64,000 nucleotides of DNA from Teratosphaeria epicoccoides (GCA_021401465.1 JADDMT010000062.1:62001-126000); one strand, 5' to 3'. Positions 37,001 to 49,987 are shown, counted from the first letter of the stretch. Translations and numbers: made by a program. Notes: generated by a model from the sequence alone, not told the origin.

Positions 37001-40000
37001 CATGCCGCTACATGACATTAGACTTAATATCATCCGACTTATTCAGAACTATTAGGCTTAGGCTTGCCTATAGATTAATAGAGTATAACATGTTAACTAG
37101 CTTATAGCATATGACAACACCTAAGGAGACTACTAGTCGTAGCTTACCCTTACTCGCATTAGAAGATTGTCCAAGAAATTATACCGTTCGGAGTAGATTT
37201 TACGCCCTAAGGAGGCTACTTTACCTACGAAGGTATTTAGGTTCTACAAACACTACGACTCTAGGTTAACAGTTTGAAAATAGAGTACGCAAGAAACGCG
37301 CAGGAACAACGAGGCCAAGAGCAAGTACTACCTCTTAGCCTGATTAGTAGTAATGCTCGAAGAAGAATAAGCCGAGACTACATAATCCCTAAATTAGTCC
37401 GCGAAGACAGCCATTTAGGAAACAACTACGTCCGCTAGAATTAGACCTACAGACAGACTAAACAGGGCTATAACGATATGCCGCGATTAGTATTAGATAC
37501 GCAGACAACCTTAGAGTATAGGTGCACATTAATAAGATACTAGCCTAGGCCTTAATAGATTCAGGATACACTAGAATCTTCATGACGCCTAAATTTACTA
37601 GGATAGCTAGGATATAGCTACAGGTAAAGACGAATGCTTTCTTACTACAAGCGATTAACAGGAAGCCGGTTACGTACAACTAAGGAATAGTTGACAAGGA
37701 GACCGAGATAGTACCTCTGCGGATAGGACGCTACTAAGAGATGATCTAGTTTAACATCACGGAGTCGCCTGGCTTAGATGTAGTGCTAGGGTTACTATGG
37801 CTAAGGAACGCTAACCCCTACCCTAACTAGAAGAACGAGAGGATCTAGTTCTAACTCTTAAAATTAATACCTCTACCTGTAGTACATAACGTACTAGGCA
37901 AGATCAAAATATGTGCTATGACTTTAAACAAGATAGTTACTACTATCGAGGATCTAGAACAGGAAGTACATGTCCTATAGGTTAAAGCAACACAATCTGA
38001 AGTTAAAGTCGAGTTCATAGTTCCTGACAAGTATAAAGAGTTCGCTACTCTTTTCAAGGAAGAACCTGACTAAGAGGCTCTGCTAGGACACTAGGAGTAG
38101 GACTAAGAGATACCCTTACTTCTAGGCAGGACGCCTACGAAGCAACTAGTTCGCCTATTGTTAATAGCTAAACTAGAAATTCTCCGGAAGTATCTTGAAG
38201 ACAACCTTCAGAAAGGCTTCATTCGTAAGTCGTAGTTACTAGCTAGGTACCTAATCCTGTTTGCCCCTAAGGGAGAAGACAACTATTAACTTTGTGTCGA
38301 CTATTATAGATTAAACGACATTACGATAAAGAACAGTTATCTACTTCCTTTGCTTTCTAAATTGCAGGATCGCCTACAAGGAGTAGTATAGTTCTCGAAG
38401 TTTGACATACTAGGAGTATACAATCAAATTTAGATTAAGGAAGGCAAAGAATAGAAGACTACGTTCCGAACTAGGTTTAGATACTACGAGTATATAGTCA
38501 TGCCATTTAGGTTAATAAACGCCCTGGCTACATAGCAGGCATTTATTAATAACATGCTACAAGAGTACCTTGATGTCTTTGTAGTTATATACTTAGATAA
38601 TATCCTTGTCTACTCCTAGACGATTAAAGAACATAAGACTTATGTACGTAAGGTACTTTAGAAACTCTAGGACTACAAGCTAAAGGTTAAGCCTTAGAAG
38701 AGCAAGTTTCACAAGCAAGAAGTCTAATTCCTCGGCTATGTAGTAGCCTAGGACGGAATCAAGATAGACACTAAGAAGGTTAAAATCATGAAGGAGTAGC
38801 CTACGCTAACTAATGTCAAGGAAGTATAGTCCTTCCTTAGGTTTGCTAACTTCTACTAGAGGTTTATCGCGAACTACTCGAGGATTACGGCACTACTTAC
38901 GACCCTTACTACAAGGGATACACTATTCGTTTAGGACGACGCCTAACAGAATACCTTTAAGGAACTTAAGCAACGATTTACAGATCAGCTAATCTTGCTT
39001 GTATTCGACCCTAATAAGCCTATCACGGTCGAGACTAATGCCTCTGACATAGCACTTAGGGCATGCTTAAGCTAACTAGGACTAAGTAGATAACTACAGC
39101 TAGTTACCTACTACTCGAGGAAGCTGTCTAGACCTAAGCTCTACTACGACATCTACGACAAAGAGCTTCTAGCTATAGTAGACGCCTATAAGGCTTAGCG
39201 AGTCTACTTAGAAGGACCTAACTACTAGGTTATAGTCTACACAGACTACAAGAACTTGCGATACTTTATTACGACGAAAGAGTTAAATTAACGACAAGTC
39301 TAATAGAGTGAGGAACTCTCTAGTTTTAACTACAAGATTATCTATCGTAAGGGATCTGATAACACACATGCCGATGCACTTAGTCGTTAGACTAACTACA
39401 TGAAGGGCGTAAAAAGGGAGAAACATGCCATTCTCTAGGAGAATAGTAATAGCACGCTTAGAGTCAACTAACTTGCGGCTACGGCTATCGCATAGACTAG
39501 TGAATTCTAGGACGATCTAAGGAATGCACTCGTCTACAATCTAACCGTAATTGCTGTCCGTAATAACATTAACGGACAGGAGGACTAGGAAGACAAAGAC
39601 AGAGTACTTCTCTTCTAAGGATTAGTATACATGCTAACATCCTTACGTTTAGAGCTACTACGCCTCTAACATAACATTCCTTAGGCAGGATACCTAGGAG
39701 TGTCTAAAATGAAGCAAATTCTCTAGTAAGAATATTACTTCCCTAGGATAGGCAAAGCAATTAAGGACTATGTCTGTTAATGTGTAACTTGCTAACAGAG
39801 TAAGCATAACTATTACAAACTATATAGGCTACTACAACTACTAAAGGTACCCTAATAGCCATAGGAATCACTTGCTATAGACTTTATCGTCAAACTACCC
39901 TAGTCGAGAGAACCCGCTACTAATGAGTTCTTCGATAGAGTCATAGTAGTAGTCGACTAATTCACTAAGTTCGGAAAGTACATTATATACTACGAAGACT

Positions 40001-40920
40001 TCAAGACTAAAGATATTACACATGTCTTTATTAAGTAGGTAGTAGCATTACATGGCATGCCACGAGACCTAGTAACGGACTAAGGATCCGTGTTTACCTC
40101 TAACTTTAAGAAAGCCCTAATAAGACAATTCTAGGTTAAGCATTAACTTAGTACTTCCTTCTACCCCTAGACAGATAGGCAGACAGAACGTCTAAATTAG
40201 ACGCTAGAATAGTACCTCTAATCCTATGTTAATAGAGATCAGAACAACTAGGTAGAGTTATTACTAATAGCATAACTCGCATATAATAGTATGCTAGTAG
40301 AGTTAACAGGACTCTAGCTATTTTAGATAGCGTACAGATTAGCTTTAGAAGACATTCTAGACATCTTAACCTGTAATCTAAACCTAGTAGCACTTAGGTA
40401 GGTAGAATACCTCTACTAACTACAAACCGAAGCATGACTTAACCTGTAGTTCTATTAATAGAACATAGCATAGTACACGAATTGTAAAAGAATTAAGGGA
40501 CTAATTCTTAAGGAGGGGGACAAGGTGTATCTCCTCCGCTATTACATTAAATCAGACAAGCCAAGTAAAACACTAGACACTATAAAACTAGGACTATTCT
40601 AGATTAAGGCTAAGAAAGGACTAGTTAATTTTGAATTACAGCTACCTAAGCAGATGAGAATATACCCTGTGTTCTATATCTCTCTACTAGAACTAGTAGC
40701 GCTAGACGCCGCACTACAAACAGAACCTTTACTACTTAACCCTAAGGTCGAAGAACTAGAGTACACTGTCAAGAAGATTGTCGACACTTGCTAGGTAGAC
40801 AGACAGCAAGAGTACTTAGTAAAATAGGAAGGATACAGTAGTACTAAGAATACCTAGGAACCTCTAGAACACCTACGAAACTGTTAGTAAAAGTTATGGA
40901 GGTTTAAGCAGAAAACGAAC
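37001..40920 (+). pseudogene. D1 pol pseudogene
   Basis: Protease (LIDSGY, about 37552-37569), RT (box YLDN at 38590-38601, one Asp lost), RNase H (ADALSR-like end near 39370), integrase with HHCC region (about 39690-39795) and core (IDFIVKLPQ near 39880; TDQGSVF-like near 40077), and a chromodomain (YLVK.EGY, about 40810-40880). All are in one frame apart from RIP stops. The lost catalytic Asp and the stops make it inactive. Confidence 0.85.
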
Positions 40921-41099
40921 CTAAGAAGAACCTCATAAACTACAACTAGGCCCCTACGGGACGCTATCGACAGGCTCGGCTACTACACTATCCAGGAAAC
41001 CCTAATACGATGCATCGGCAAAACCGTCTATTACGCTCTATGTCGTAGGACTAAGCGCAAGACCTGCTGAAGGATCTAGGTCAAGGAAGAGTCTAGTCT

Positions 41100-41121
41100 G
41101 CTAAAGAGCCTGCTCTTTAGC
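41100..41121 (+). repeat. Perfect inverted repeat near D1 3' end
   Basis: GCTAAAGAGC, two bases, GCTCTTTAGC: a 10-bp perfect stem at the end of the internal region, just before the shortened 3' LTR. It may be a structural RNA signal or chance. Confidence 0.5.
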
Positions 41122-41134
41122 CTTGTCCTCCCTT

Positions 41135-41361
41135 AGACATAGGTCTAATAGGTCTAGTAACAGATCTAACAGAGCTGTTATACCTCTCTAGTATATAGGA
41201 ATAGCTTTAGGCTAGGCAGTTAGGAGCTTCGTGCTTAATTCCTCTCTTACTCTAGAAGGGACAGTTAGTTACAAGGTTAATTGCTATTGTCGATATTCTT
41301 TACTACTCTTTAAGTCTAACACCTAATCCCCTTCCTGCTATTAGCATCTACCCTTATGATA
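41135..41361 (+). repeat. D1 3' LTR, shortened
   Basis: About 227 bp matching the right-hand part of the 5' LTR (from about 35391). The first 190 bp or so, including both hairpin units, are missing. It ends TTATGATA (CA to TA). Confidence 0.75.
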
Positions 41362-41818
41362 GCTTCTACCTTTTCTAGGTTAGTCCTTATGCCTTTTCTG
41401 TTAGCATAGATTATAAACCCTAGGTACTTAATTTCCTTCTTAGCAAACTTACTCTTCCTAAGGTTAAGATATAGGCCCCTGTCCTAGAGCTTCTAGACTA
41501 CTTACGTTACCTTAGCAAAATAGTCTTCTTGTAAACTACTACTATATATAATAATGTTGTCTATGTATATAGAGGCGTAGTTGTCTAACTCCTTACATAA
41601 CAGTATGTTAATATATCGCTAGAAAGTTGCTAGAGCCCTAGATAAACTAAACAGACATACTAACTATTCGAATAAGCCGAATCTTATGTAAAAGGCTGTT
41701 TTGTACTTGTAGCCTTTTACTATACGGATTTAGTAGAAGGCTAATACTACGTCTACCTTAGTAAGCTACTAGGCGCCTATAAGGTTCCTTAAGGTCTCTA
41801 GGATTAACAGAAGGGAGT
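41362..41818 (-). mobile_element. Family B copy B3, piece 2 (RT)
   Basis: Continues piece 1 without loss: minus-strand RT, in which the catalytic box near 41560 reads YIDN instead of YIDD. Ends at the target duplication GGAGT (41814-41818) of A4. Confidence 0.85.
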
Positions 41819-42178
41819 TGATACGATTAATACTAGGGGGCTATTAGAACCGCATAGGTTCTAATAGCCGCCCTTGGCATGTAGTGACCCTGCCACATAT
41901 GGCAAGGGGGTCCTTCGTACATACGTTAGCTCGTATGTCGTCTAAGTAGGATCAGTTGTCGACGTAGGACGCCCCTACGTCGCTGACCCTACGGTACCCC
42001 TGCGGGGTTAGGCTCGGACATGCTTTCCCTAATTAAGGAGCGTCAGGGGTTATAAGCACCCTTAGCGCTACCTCTGCGATAAGCAGAAAGTAGCGCTGTC
42101 TTGTACCTACTAAAAGGTCGGATTACTCTGTCACACTACGAGATATTTTCATATCATATAGCATATACATCTATATTA
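41819..42178 (+). repeat. A4 5' LTR
   Basis: 360 bp, TGATACGATT to TATATTA. Three inverted repeats are visible: GGCTATTAGAACC / GGTTCTAATAGCC (41839-41851 and 41857-41869), CGACGTAGG / CCTACGTCG (41960-41968 and 41974-41982) and ACCCC / GGGGT (41996-42008). Confidence 0.9.
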
Positions 42179-45100
42179 GTTCTGCTTTCTCCCCCCTGCT
42201 TTGCAGTCTAGCAGAGAATACTACGATATGTCTAGAGCACTACGAACTCGCAACTAACGCGTAGCGAGCGCCATCCCGAGTACCCGCGACGGCGAAGCTA
42301 GCCCGAGTAACTAGCCTGTAGGAGTACCTGCTGCGAGCGACACCGTATCGAGCGACGGTTCCGCTAGAGGCTAATTACGCGGCAGACTAGGCAATAGACC
42401 CCTCGCACAGGGACCGCAACTAACCCCGACTATCGACCTAGCCCTCATAGCCATGATTGTCAATTAGGTCGCGAACTGCCTTGCGAACTAGAGCTAGAGC
42501 TACACCGCTCCTAGTAGCGACAACAGCGAGGACGACGAAGACGCCGCTATAAGCAGTACTAACGAACTAGCGGACGAAGAAATCTAGCGAGATTTTACGC
42601 TAGGGACCCGCGAAGACAACTTACTAGGAGGCGCAGACTCTCTGCATGTGCCCGCGAACCTGGTGCCTAAATTCGGGGCTATAGTAGGCTAACTAGGAGG
42701 TAGTCGTAACGCATGCAACCTGAAGCCGTTTAAGGGAGACACCTTGAAGGAGGCGCGAACTTTCTTGCAGGCATGTAAGGCAGTTTTCATGCTTAACCTA
42801 CGCGGATATTCCATGGAGGGTAAACGAGTCGCCTTTAGTGTGATGTAGCTTAAAGAGGATAAGGAACCTCGTAACAATTAGCATAAGCGGTATGACCTTA
42901 TGCGGGTCTACGACAGAACGTATATGTAGGCGGACTTTCGCTAGTTCTGTGTCGACTAGGTCGAGGATCTAGGGAATCGCGCCCTTACCGTGTCTGTCGA
43001 GTACGAGAAGGCCAAGCAGGGGAAGGGACAAACAACCTCTAGCTTCGCAACCTATCTCGCTACGCTCGAGGGACAGATGCTACCCTATACCGAGACGTAA
43101 CGCATGCGGCACTTGCTCGTCAAACTTGATGACAATCTTCGGAACATAATCATGACTTTTCATGAACTTCCGACGACTCGGCAAGACCTCGTGTCCCTTG
43201 CGACACGTATGGAAATCACCTTAAAGCGAAATGGAAAATCGGGCGGTAAGGACAATAAGCGTCTAAGCCCTAAGGACCTACTAAAGGGCCGCTATTACAA
43301 GCGCCCTAGGGGCTACGTCTAACGCGGTAGTTCATTCTAGAGGAGTAAGCCCTCTAAGCTAAAAGACAGTAGCGAGAAGCCTCCGAGTAGCTACTACATC
43401 TGTAGAGCGAGGGACTACTAGGCGGCTCGCTGTCCTAAACAAAGTAATAGGAAGAAGGTAAGCAAGGTGTCCGAAACCTCCCTAGAGGGGAGGCGAAAGA
43501 AGGACAAGCCTAAGACAACCGAATAGCTACTACGGGTATCTAATCTGTCTGTCACTAATAGTGTAGACTCGTGGCCTGCCTAGCGCCTATCTGGTGCGGT
43601 CCGAGTTAACAGCTCGCTCGAGCTAGTAGACTGTATGTTAGATGACCTTGCGGAGGTTAACGTGATACCCTAGAGGGTAATCGTACAGCTCGGTTTGAAG
43701 CTAATCCTAGGAGCCCTGCTGCCTACTATGAAGTCCTTTTAGGGCGAAGGCGTAGCGGCTCGAGGCACGTATAACATGCGCCTCTAACTCGCAGACTCCT
43801 TAGGAGAAGTGCGCGAGACTAATGAAGTCTTCTACGCTAAAGACGTTCCTAATAAGGAGCTCCTACTCGGCCGCCCTTAGCGCTACAAGCAGGGAGTCGT
43901 TGTTAATAGAGCTACTAACAACTAGTTCTATAGCTCTATAGGCGAAGTTCCTGCAGTGCAGATGCGTGACGCACGCAGCTTCTACAGGGACATGAAGAAG
44001 GTCTAATGCGTTTATGCGGTCCGCATATGGAACGTCAAGGAGGACGTTACCCTTCCGCCTGAGTTAGAGGAATACGCCGATATTTTCGACGTAGAGGCTG
44101 CGGCCTATGCCTAGGCCCTAGACGCGGAACATGCGATTAACCTTAAGGAGGGCTATAACCCTCCGTATCGACCTCTGTACCCTATGTCAGAATCGTAGCT
44201 CGAAACACTTCGAGACTATCTCTACAAGGCGCAAAGGAACGCGTGGATCCGACGAAGTAACAGCGAGGCTAGAGCGTTAGTTATGTTCGTCCTAAAGAAG
44301 GACAACACGCTCCGCCTATGCGTTAACTATAGGGGCCTTAACATAGTAACCTAGAAGAACCGCTGCCCCCTACTACTTATTAGCGAGACGCTTGACCGCC
44401 TTAGTCGCGCTGCCATCTTCTTGTCTATCGACTTAAAGGACGCCTACTACTAGATACCGATCCGAAAGGGCGACAAGTAGAAGACTACATTCCGAACGTA
44501 GTATAGACACTTCGAGTATATAGTAATGCTGTTTAGCTAGACTAACGCACTAGCAACGTTCTAAGCGTATATCAACTAGGCCCTAGCTAGCCTCGTTAAC
44601 ACCTGCTACGTAGTATATTTAGACGATATACTAGTCTATTCCGACTCGAAGGAGGAGCATATTCGGCATCTAAGTATAGTGCTCGAACGGCTCCGCAAGT
44701 TCGCTCTATACGCGAACCTAAAGAAGTGCTCATTCCTGACAGATAGGATTAAGTTTCTCGGATACATCGTCTCTACAGAAGGAGTCATCATAGATGACCG
44801 AAGGGTGTCCGCAATCGCGGAGTAGCTCTAGCTAACTACCCTCCGAGAAGTACAGGTGTTCCTAGGATTTACTAACTTCTATCGCAGATTCATACAATCT
44901 TACTCGAAGATCGTGGCTCCCCTTACGGCCCTCGCAAAGGGCGCGGTTCAAGGAAAAAAGCCAGGGAAAGTGCCTTAGGAGGAGGCTTAGAGCAAGGCCT
45001 TCTCTAAACTTAAAGTAGCTTTTCAAACTACGCCTATACTTTAGCACTTTGACCCCGCTACGAAGATCCGGATAGAGACCGATGCTTCAAAATTCGTAAT

Positions 45101-47192
45101 AGCCGCAATTATATCGCAGCTCTAGTCGCATGAAGGCAGTACGCAATAGTACCTGATTACCTTCTAGTCGCGGAAGATGCAGGGCGCTAAGCTTAACTAT
45201 AAGACTCACGACTAAGAACTTTTAGCTATTGTTAACGGCTTTAAGGAGTACTGACACTACCTCGAAGGCGTAGCGCACCCTATTAAGGTACTTACTAACT
45301 ATAACAACCTTCGCGGCTTTATAGGCGTGAAGCAGCTAAGTAGTTAGCAAGCAAGGTAGGCGACTTTCCTTGCTAGCTTTGACTTCGTTATCTAGCATCG
45401 TTCCGGAAAGACGAATCTGGCTGACAGTCCTTCGCGACAACTAGACTACGACACTAGGGAAGAGGGTGACTAACAGCTTCTCCCTACACTACAAACAAAG
45501 CTTGTAGTTTAGGGCGGCGATCTGTCGTTAGCTCCTCTTGTAGGTTAACTGCAGGTCTAATGGGGCCTCATAGCCTCCGCTAGTAACGAACCCTCCTATC
45601 TAGCAGCTGTGGCGACCGTGTCTAGCTCGATCCGTGCAGTAGTTAACTAGCTTACATGTAGTAAGCATGCAATGTCTAAAGAACCCTTTGAAGAAGTCTC
45701 GAGACTTATTCAGCGATTACAAGAGCGAGAACCAGAGTTAATTAATGAGGGTATAGCCCTCTAGGACACTATAGGCAGTCCGAAGTACTAGACTAAGTCA
45801 GGCGACTTATAGTACTTTGACAATAGGCTCTACGTACCCGCTAACTGCGTACTCTATTTGCAGCTCCTCTGTATACATCATGACGATAAACTTGCGGGCC
45901 ATTTTGGCGTAGAGAAGACGAACGTACTTCTCGGATGCAAATACTAGTAGCCTACGCTAGAACAGGATGTCTCTGACTATGTCAAATCCTGCTAGACATG
46001 CTAGATTAGCAAATCTCGGCGCTATTACCCCTACAGCGATGCTTAGGCGCTCCTACTACTAGAGAGACTATGGCAAGACTTGGCCATGGATTTCATTACT
46101 AATTTGCCGCCAGCAAAGTAGAAAGGCGATGTAGTTAATGCTGTCCTTGTAGTAGTCGACTAATACTCGAAGATGAATGTCTTTATCCTATGTACGAAAA
46201 GGTGCACAAGTAGCGAGCTTGCGCGGCTACTTCGCGACGAAGTCATATAGCGCTTTAGTGTCCCCTAAAGTATCCTATTAGATCGAGGTTCTGTCTTCAA
46301 TCGTAAATACTAGCAAGAATTTGTGTTTAAGGCGCGTGTTAAGTACCGCCTAAGTACAGCATTCTATCTACAGACTAATAGTCAGACTGAACGTATGAAC
46401 TAGACTCTTAAGTAGTACCTTTAGTACTACTACGCTAAGAACTAGGATGCCTAGGCTGACGTAATTCCTATGGCGGAATTTGCAGTCAATAACAGCGTGC
46501 ATGCTACTATGCATATGTCGCCATTTTAGATTCTTTATGGCTTTAATCCAGAAATACACCTAGAACCGCCTTAGGACGAGTCTTCTGAGGAGAGGGTACT
46601 AGCTGCCGCGGAATCAGCGCGGCGTATGCGCGAGGTACATTCGGTGCTAATAGAACACTAGAAAAAGGCCTCAGAATCCCAGATTAAACATAATAATGCC
46701 TATGCTAAACCGATGTAGTACGCAGTTAGTACGAAGGTGTTACTGTTGACGAAGAATCTCAAGCTGAAACTTCTAAGCAAGAAGATGACGCCAAGGTTCG
46801 TCGGACCCTTCTAGATACGCGACGTAATAGGCTCGCAGGCATACTAGCTATCGTTACTATCGTCGTATTATGTGCATGACGTCTTCCACGTATCTCTACT
46901 CGAACTATAGGTATAGCGCGAGGGCGAAGAGCCCGCAGACCCGATGCTAGTAGCAGAAGAGAACGAAGAGTAGGAAGTCGAGGGTATTAAGGACAGTATG
47001 CGGCGCAAGGGCGCAACGCACTATCTAGTGAAGTAGAAAGGATACCTACCTAAGTACATATAATAGGTTCTAGCCGAAGACTGCAAGAACGCTCTAGAAG
47101 CTATTCGTGAATTCGAAGAGCAGAGGAGGCGTAAGCAGGGCTTAAGAAGGTCGATTCGTAGGAAGATGAGGGTTCTAGAGCAGGATTCTTAA
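42179..47192 (+). pseudogene. A4 gag-pol-chromodomain polyprotein pseudogene
   Basis: Gag capsid-like region about 42690-43250 (72-codon open piece at 43104-43322), zinc-knuckle region about 43390-43435, protease region about 43600-43800, RT with intact YLDD box (44616-44627), RNase H to about 45350, integrase zinc-binding and core about 45860-46480 (MDFITNLPP block near 46090, then LLDRGSVF), and a chromodomain (YLVK.KGYLPKY) at about 47025-47110. The polyprotein would copy and integrate the element, the chromodomain steering it to heterochromatin. TAA at 47190-47192 may be the true end or another RIP stop; the frame could continue to about 47332. Not functional because of in-frame TAG/TAA codons. 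Confidence 0.85.
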
Positions 47193-47332
47193 CACGTGTA
47201 TGTAGCGCATGACACGCGAAGTGACAACGAGAAGCAAACGCCCTACTTATACATCATTAATGCCTAAAGGCATACCTAGAATAAACCTAAGAAGAACAAG
47301 AGACATGCTCGGATTAGCTTCGTAGCTAATGC

Positions 47333-48904
47333 TTAGCGACTACTAGTTAGGGGCTTCCTAACTGAACCCGAAGCAGGAGAGTCTTTCTTGTTATAGTCCG
47401 CTAGGGACTACCTACCTACATGGGGTCTACTAAACACCCTGAAGCGACTATGAGTAACGGGGGTAGTAACGCCACGAAGAGAGGCTAGCATCTTCTTCTT
47501 TAGTAGGTTGCGAGGGAGCTCGTCTTTAGAGCCTATAGTAGCTAGAGAACTAGCGACACCCTTACTACGCCTAGTCGCGACGACTACCTCATCCTTAGCA
47601 TCAGAAGGCGAAGAGACTCGAGCGCGCTTGCGGCTGTCGCGCTCGGCCCTCGAGATCATCTTGCGCTTCTTGACACGAGTGTCGACTACATCATCGGACT
47701 TAGTGTCTCCCTTAGGCGTAACTAGTGCAGTGACACTACGGCGCGAAGGGATTACGTTAGGACCGAAGGTATCCTAGACGTCGTCATCCTCCTCATCCTC
47801 AAAGATCTGGCCTAGAGGCTTGTGCCTTAGCGTCTTGACAGACGTAGTACGGGTCGCAAGCAGGGAAGGCTCGGCTTCCTTGTCGCTAACCTTAATTTCG
47901 GCCCTGGCCCTCTTCTTCTTCTTAGACAGTAGCGTCGAGGCGGCGTAGGCAGCGGCGCTACAATGTGTTAGCTGTATGCACGCGACAGGATTCGAGTAAG
48001 TAACTTACGGCTTAGTCCTTAGGACCGGCTTAGAGGCAGGCTGTCTCTTAGTATGGCGCTAGGGCGTAGCCTTAGCGGCAGGAGCGGTGAATTGCTTGAT
48101 AACCTTCTTGCAGATCATCCGCGTCTTAAAGTCATCGTTAATAGAGGCAAGGGCCCCGAGTTGCTAACGCTAACAGCTAGTCGGATATTTCTCGACGCTA
48201 ACGTTAGCCTAGCGGAGAAAGTTAGCATTCATACTTAGAGGGTACCTGCACTATAAGCGTACTATGGCAAAGGTCTCGACCCTAACAGTTAGCACCTTCA
48301 AGATCTTCTAGACTAAGTCTGCAATTAGACCTAGACAAACGTTTTCGCCTGTTAGTAGAGAGTCGAAGCGAACACTGCCATAAGAACGGTTAGCAGTCGC
48401 GGTGAAGCACAAGAGGGCGCCGAGTAGGTAGGCAAGTACCTCGCGGTACTTAGCCTGTAGCCTGTTTATAGTTAGAGTACCTTTGGCAATCCCCTTGTCG
48501 CGCGTACTCTAGAAGTCATCGATGTTATAGCAGAGCTAGTTGTACTCGCTGTATACCTCTTCAGGGAGGTCTTAGCATTTTTGATGCTTGCTATTACAGT
48601 TGACACAATTACAGTAGACACTGCCCTTATCAAACCCGCTAATGCAGATCTCGGCTACGCTTCGGTTAGTACTAGTCACGCATACCTCGCAGGTAGGGGA
48701 CACCTTACTAACACGCGGAGGAGAGATGTATGCAGCTTAGCTACTAAGGTTGTCAAGGCATTATTAACACAAGTGACAATCGCGGGTAGAGCGAGTAGCG
48801 TCGAACTTAGTCTGTAGCACATAAGCTATTATAGCTAAGACAGGTTAATTGATCTTAATTGATTGATTGAAGAAGAAGGAGCTCTAGTACAGACCCGCAG
48901 ACAT
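47333..48904 (-). pseudogene. Family A antisense ORF, copy A4 (523 codons, RIP stops)
   Basis: Runs from ATG at 48904 to TAA at 47333-47335, opposite and tail-to-tail to gag-pol. The only interruptions are TAG/TAA codons of RIP type. The N-terminal third has repeated Cys pairs (a CHLC motif near 48775, CEVC near 48690, then C.C..C and a later Cys near 48600), suggesting zinc binding. A helical middle (about 48300-48550) is followed by a Lys/Arg/Ser-rich C-terminal half with an 83-codon open piece at 47408-47659. The same frame in A6 is one codon shorter with no frameshift, as expected of a real gene. I do not recognise the family. It could be a captured host gene or an element-encoded regulator. 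Confidence 0.6.
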
Positions 48905-49627
48905 AGCGAGGCACAAGCTAAGCAAAGTAGGAGTAGAGGTCGATGTTAGTATCTTAGAACAGGAAAGTTTAGGAAGCGACGAGGTTTTTATACCCTCTGA
49001 CAGCCCCCCTGTTACCTACCGCAACTGTTAAGCTAGTAACTCGAACTACATGCGCAGAGTACCTGCCTTTAGTTGACTTATAAGGGGACCGAATGATGCA
49101 ATAACGGATAACGCGGCTGTTACGCATGTGCGCCGACTACACTCGTGCTAGCCTACTAGCATGGAAATGTAGCGAGGCCCGCGCTAGGAGCGCGCTCCTG
49201 CCATTTCAAGTAGCGCGCACAGAGCGTCCGCATACTTTCCTACTACCCTAAGGTTCTGCGACATGTTCTTTACAGTCATGACTAAATAGGGACAGCCAAG
49301 CTACTTGGCAAGGCTAGCGCGCATGCTCGCCCTATAATTTTAAGGATTAACTAAAGTACGTACTTGTAGTTTCCTGATATCTCGATCTGCATGTAAAGCG
49401 AAGGTATTACGAAGCCGCCTAACATGTGACAGATTAAAACCCGCCTGAGTTAGCAGCCTCTGCCCTGTACTCGCTGCGAAGGTGTTAAGGTATGCGCATA
49501 ACACATGTTACGTAGGCTATCTACCTATTTACCCTTGCGTAGTGTAAGCATGCTATATCCCGTACCCTATATGTTCTACGTGCGTTACTTAGTAAGGCTA
49601 GGGACATCCTCATAGGAGGAGGGGCAG
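48905..49627. other. A4 antisense promoter and 3' spacer
   Basis: Non-coding. It holds the TATA box described separately and ends with a purine-rich tract (aggaggaggggcag) before the LTR, the likely polypurine tract of the element. Confidence 0.5.
48985..48994 (-). promoter_or_regulatory. TATA box of antisense ORF, copy A4
   Basis: Minus-strand GGTATAAAAA; the first T of TATA (48992) is 88 bp upstream of the ATG at 48904, the same distance as in A1, A2 and A6. Confidence 0.6.
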
Positions 49628-49987
49628 TAATACGGTTAATACTAGGGGGCTATTAGAACCGCATAGGTTCTAATAGCCGCCCTTGGCATGTAGTAACCCT
49701 GCCACATATAGCAAGGGGGTCCTTTGTACATACGTTAGCTCATATGTCGTCTAAGTAGGATTAGTTGTTGACGTAGGACGCCCCTACGTCGCTGACCCTA
49801 CAGTACCCCTGCGAGGTTAGGCTCGGACATGCTTTCCCTAATTAAGGAGCGTCAGGGGTTATAAGCACCCTTAGCGCTACCTCTGCAATAAGCAGAAAGC
49901 AGTGCTGTCTTGTACCTACTAAAAGGTCAGATTACTCTGTCACACTACGAGATATTTTCATATCATATAGCATATACATCTATATCA
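49628..49987 (+). repeat. A4 3' LTR
   Basis: 360 bp, start TAATACGG (TG to TA), end TATATCA with the original terminal CA preserved. Followed by GGAGT, the right target duplication. Confidence 0.9.

Larger units (their letters stand above)
35199..41361 (+). mobile_element. Family D chromovirus D1, nearly complete
   Basis: 6.2-kb element with 5' LTR 35199-35613, gag, pol with chromodomain and a shortened 3' LTR. It is flanked by the 5-bp duplication GCTTC (35194-35198 and 41362-41366) inside family B sequence. Its inactivating changes are mostly CAA/CAG to TAA/TAG, with few indels, so its protein order is easy to read. Confidence 0.9.
41819..49987 (+). mobile_element. Family A chromovirus copy A4, complete
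   Basis: The reference copy of family A: 8,169 bp with two 360-bp LTRs and the 5-bp duplication GGAGT (41814-41818 and 49988-49992). Order: LTR, gag-pol with chromodomain (plus strand), antisense ORF (minus strand), spacer, polypurine tract, LTR. It still has RIP stops but fewer than A2, so it is probably younger. It lies within B3, which continues on both sides. Confidence 0.95.

Noticed and set aside
37851..38057. Minus-strand frame of 68 residues in D1
   Set aside because: Complement of the protease-RT linker of D1; no supporting signal.
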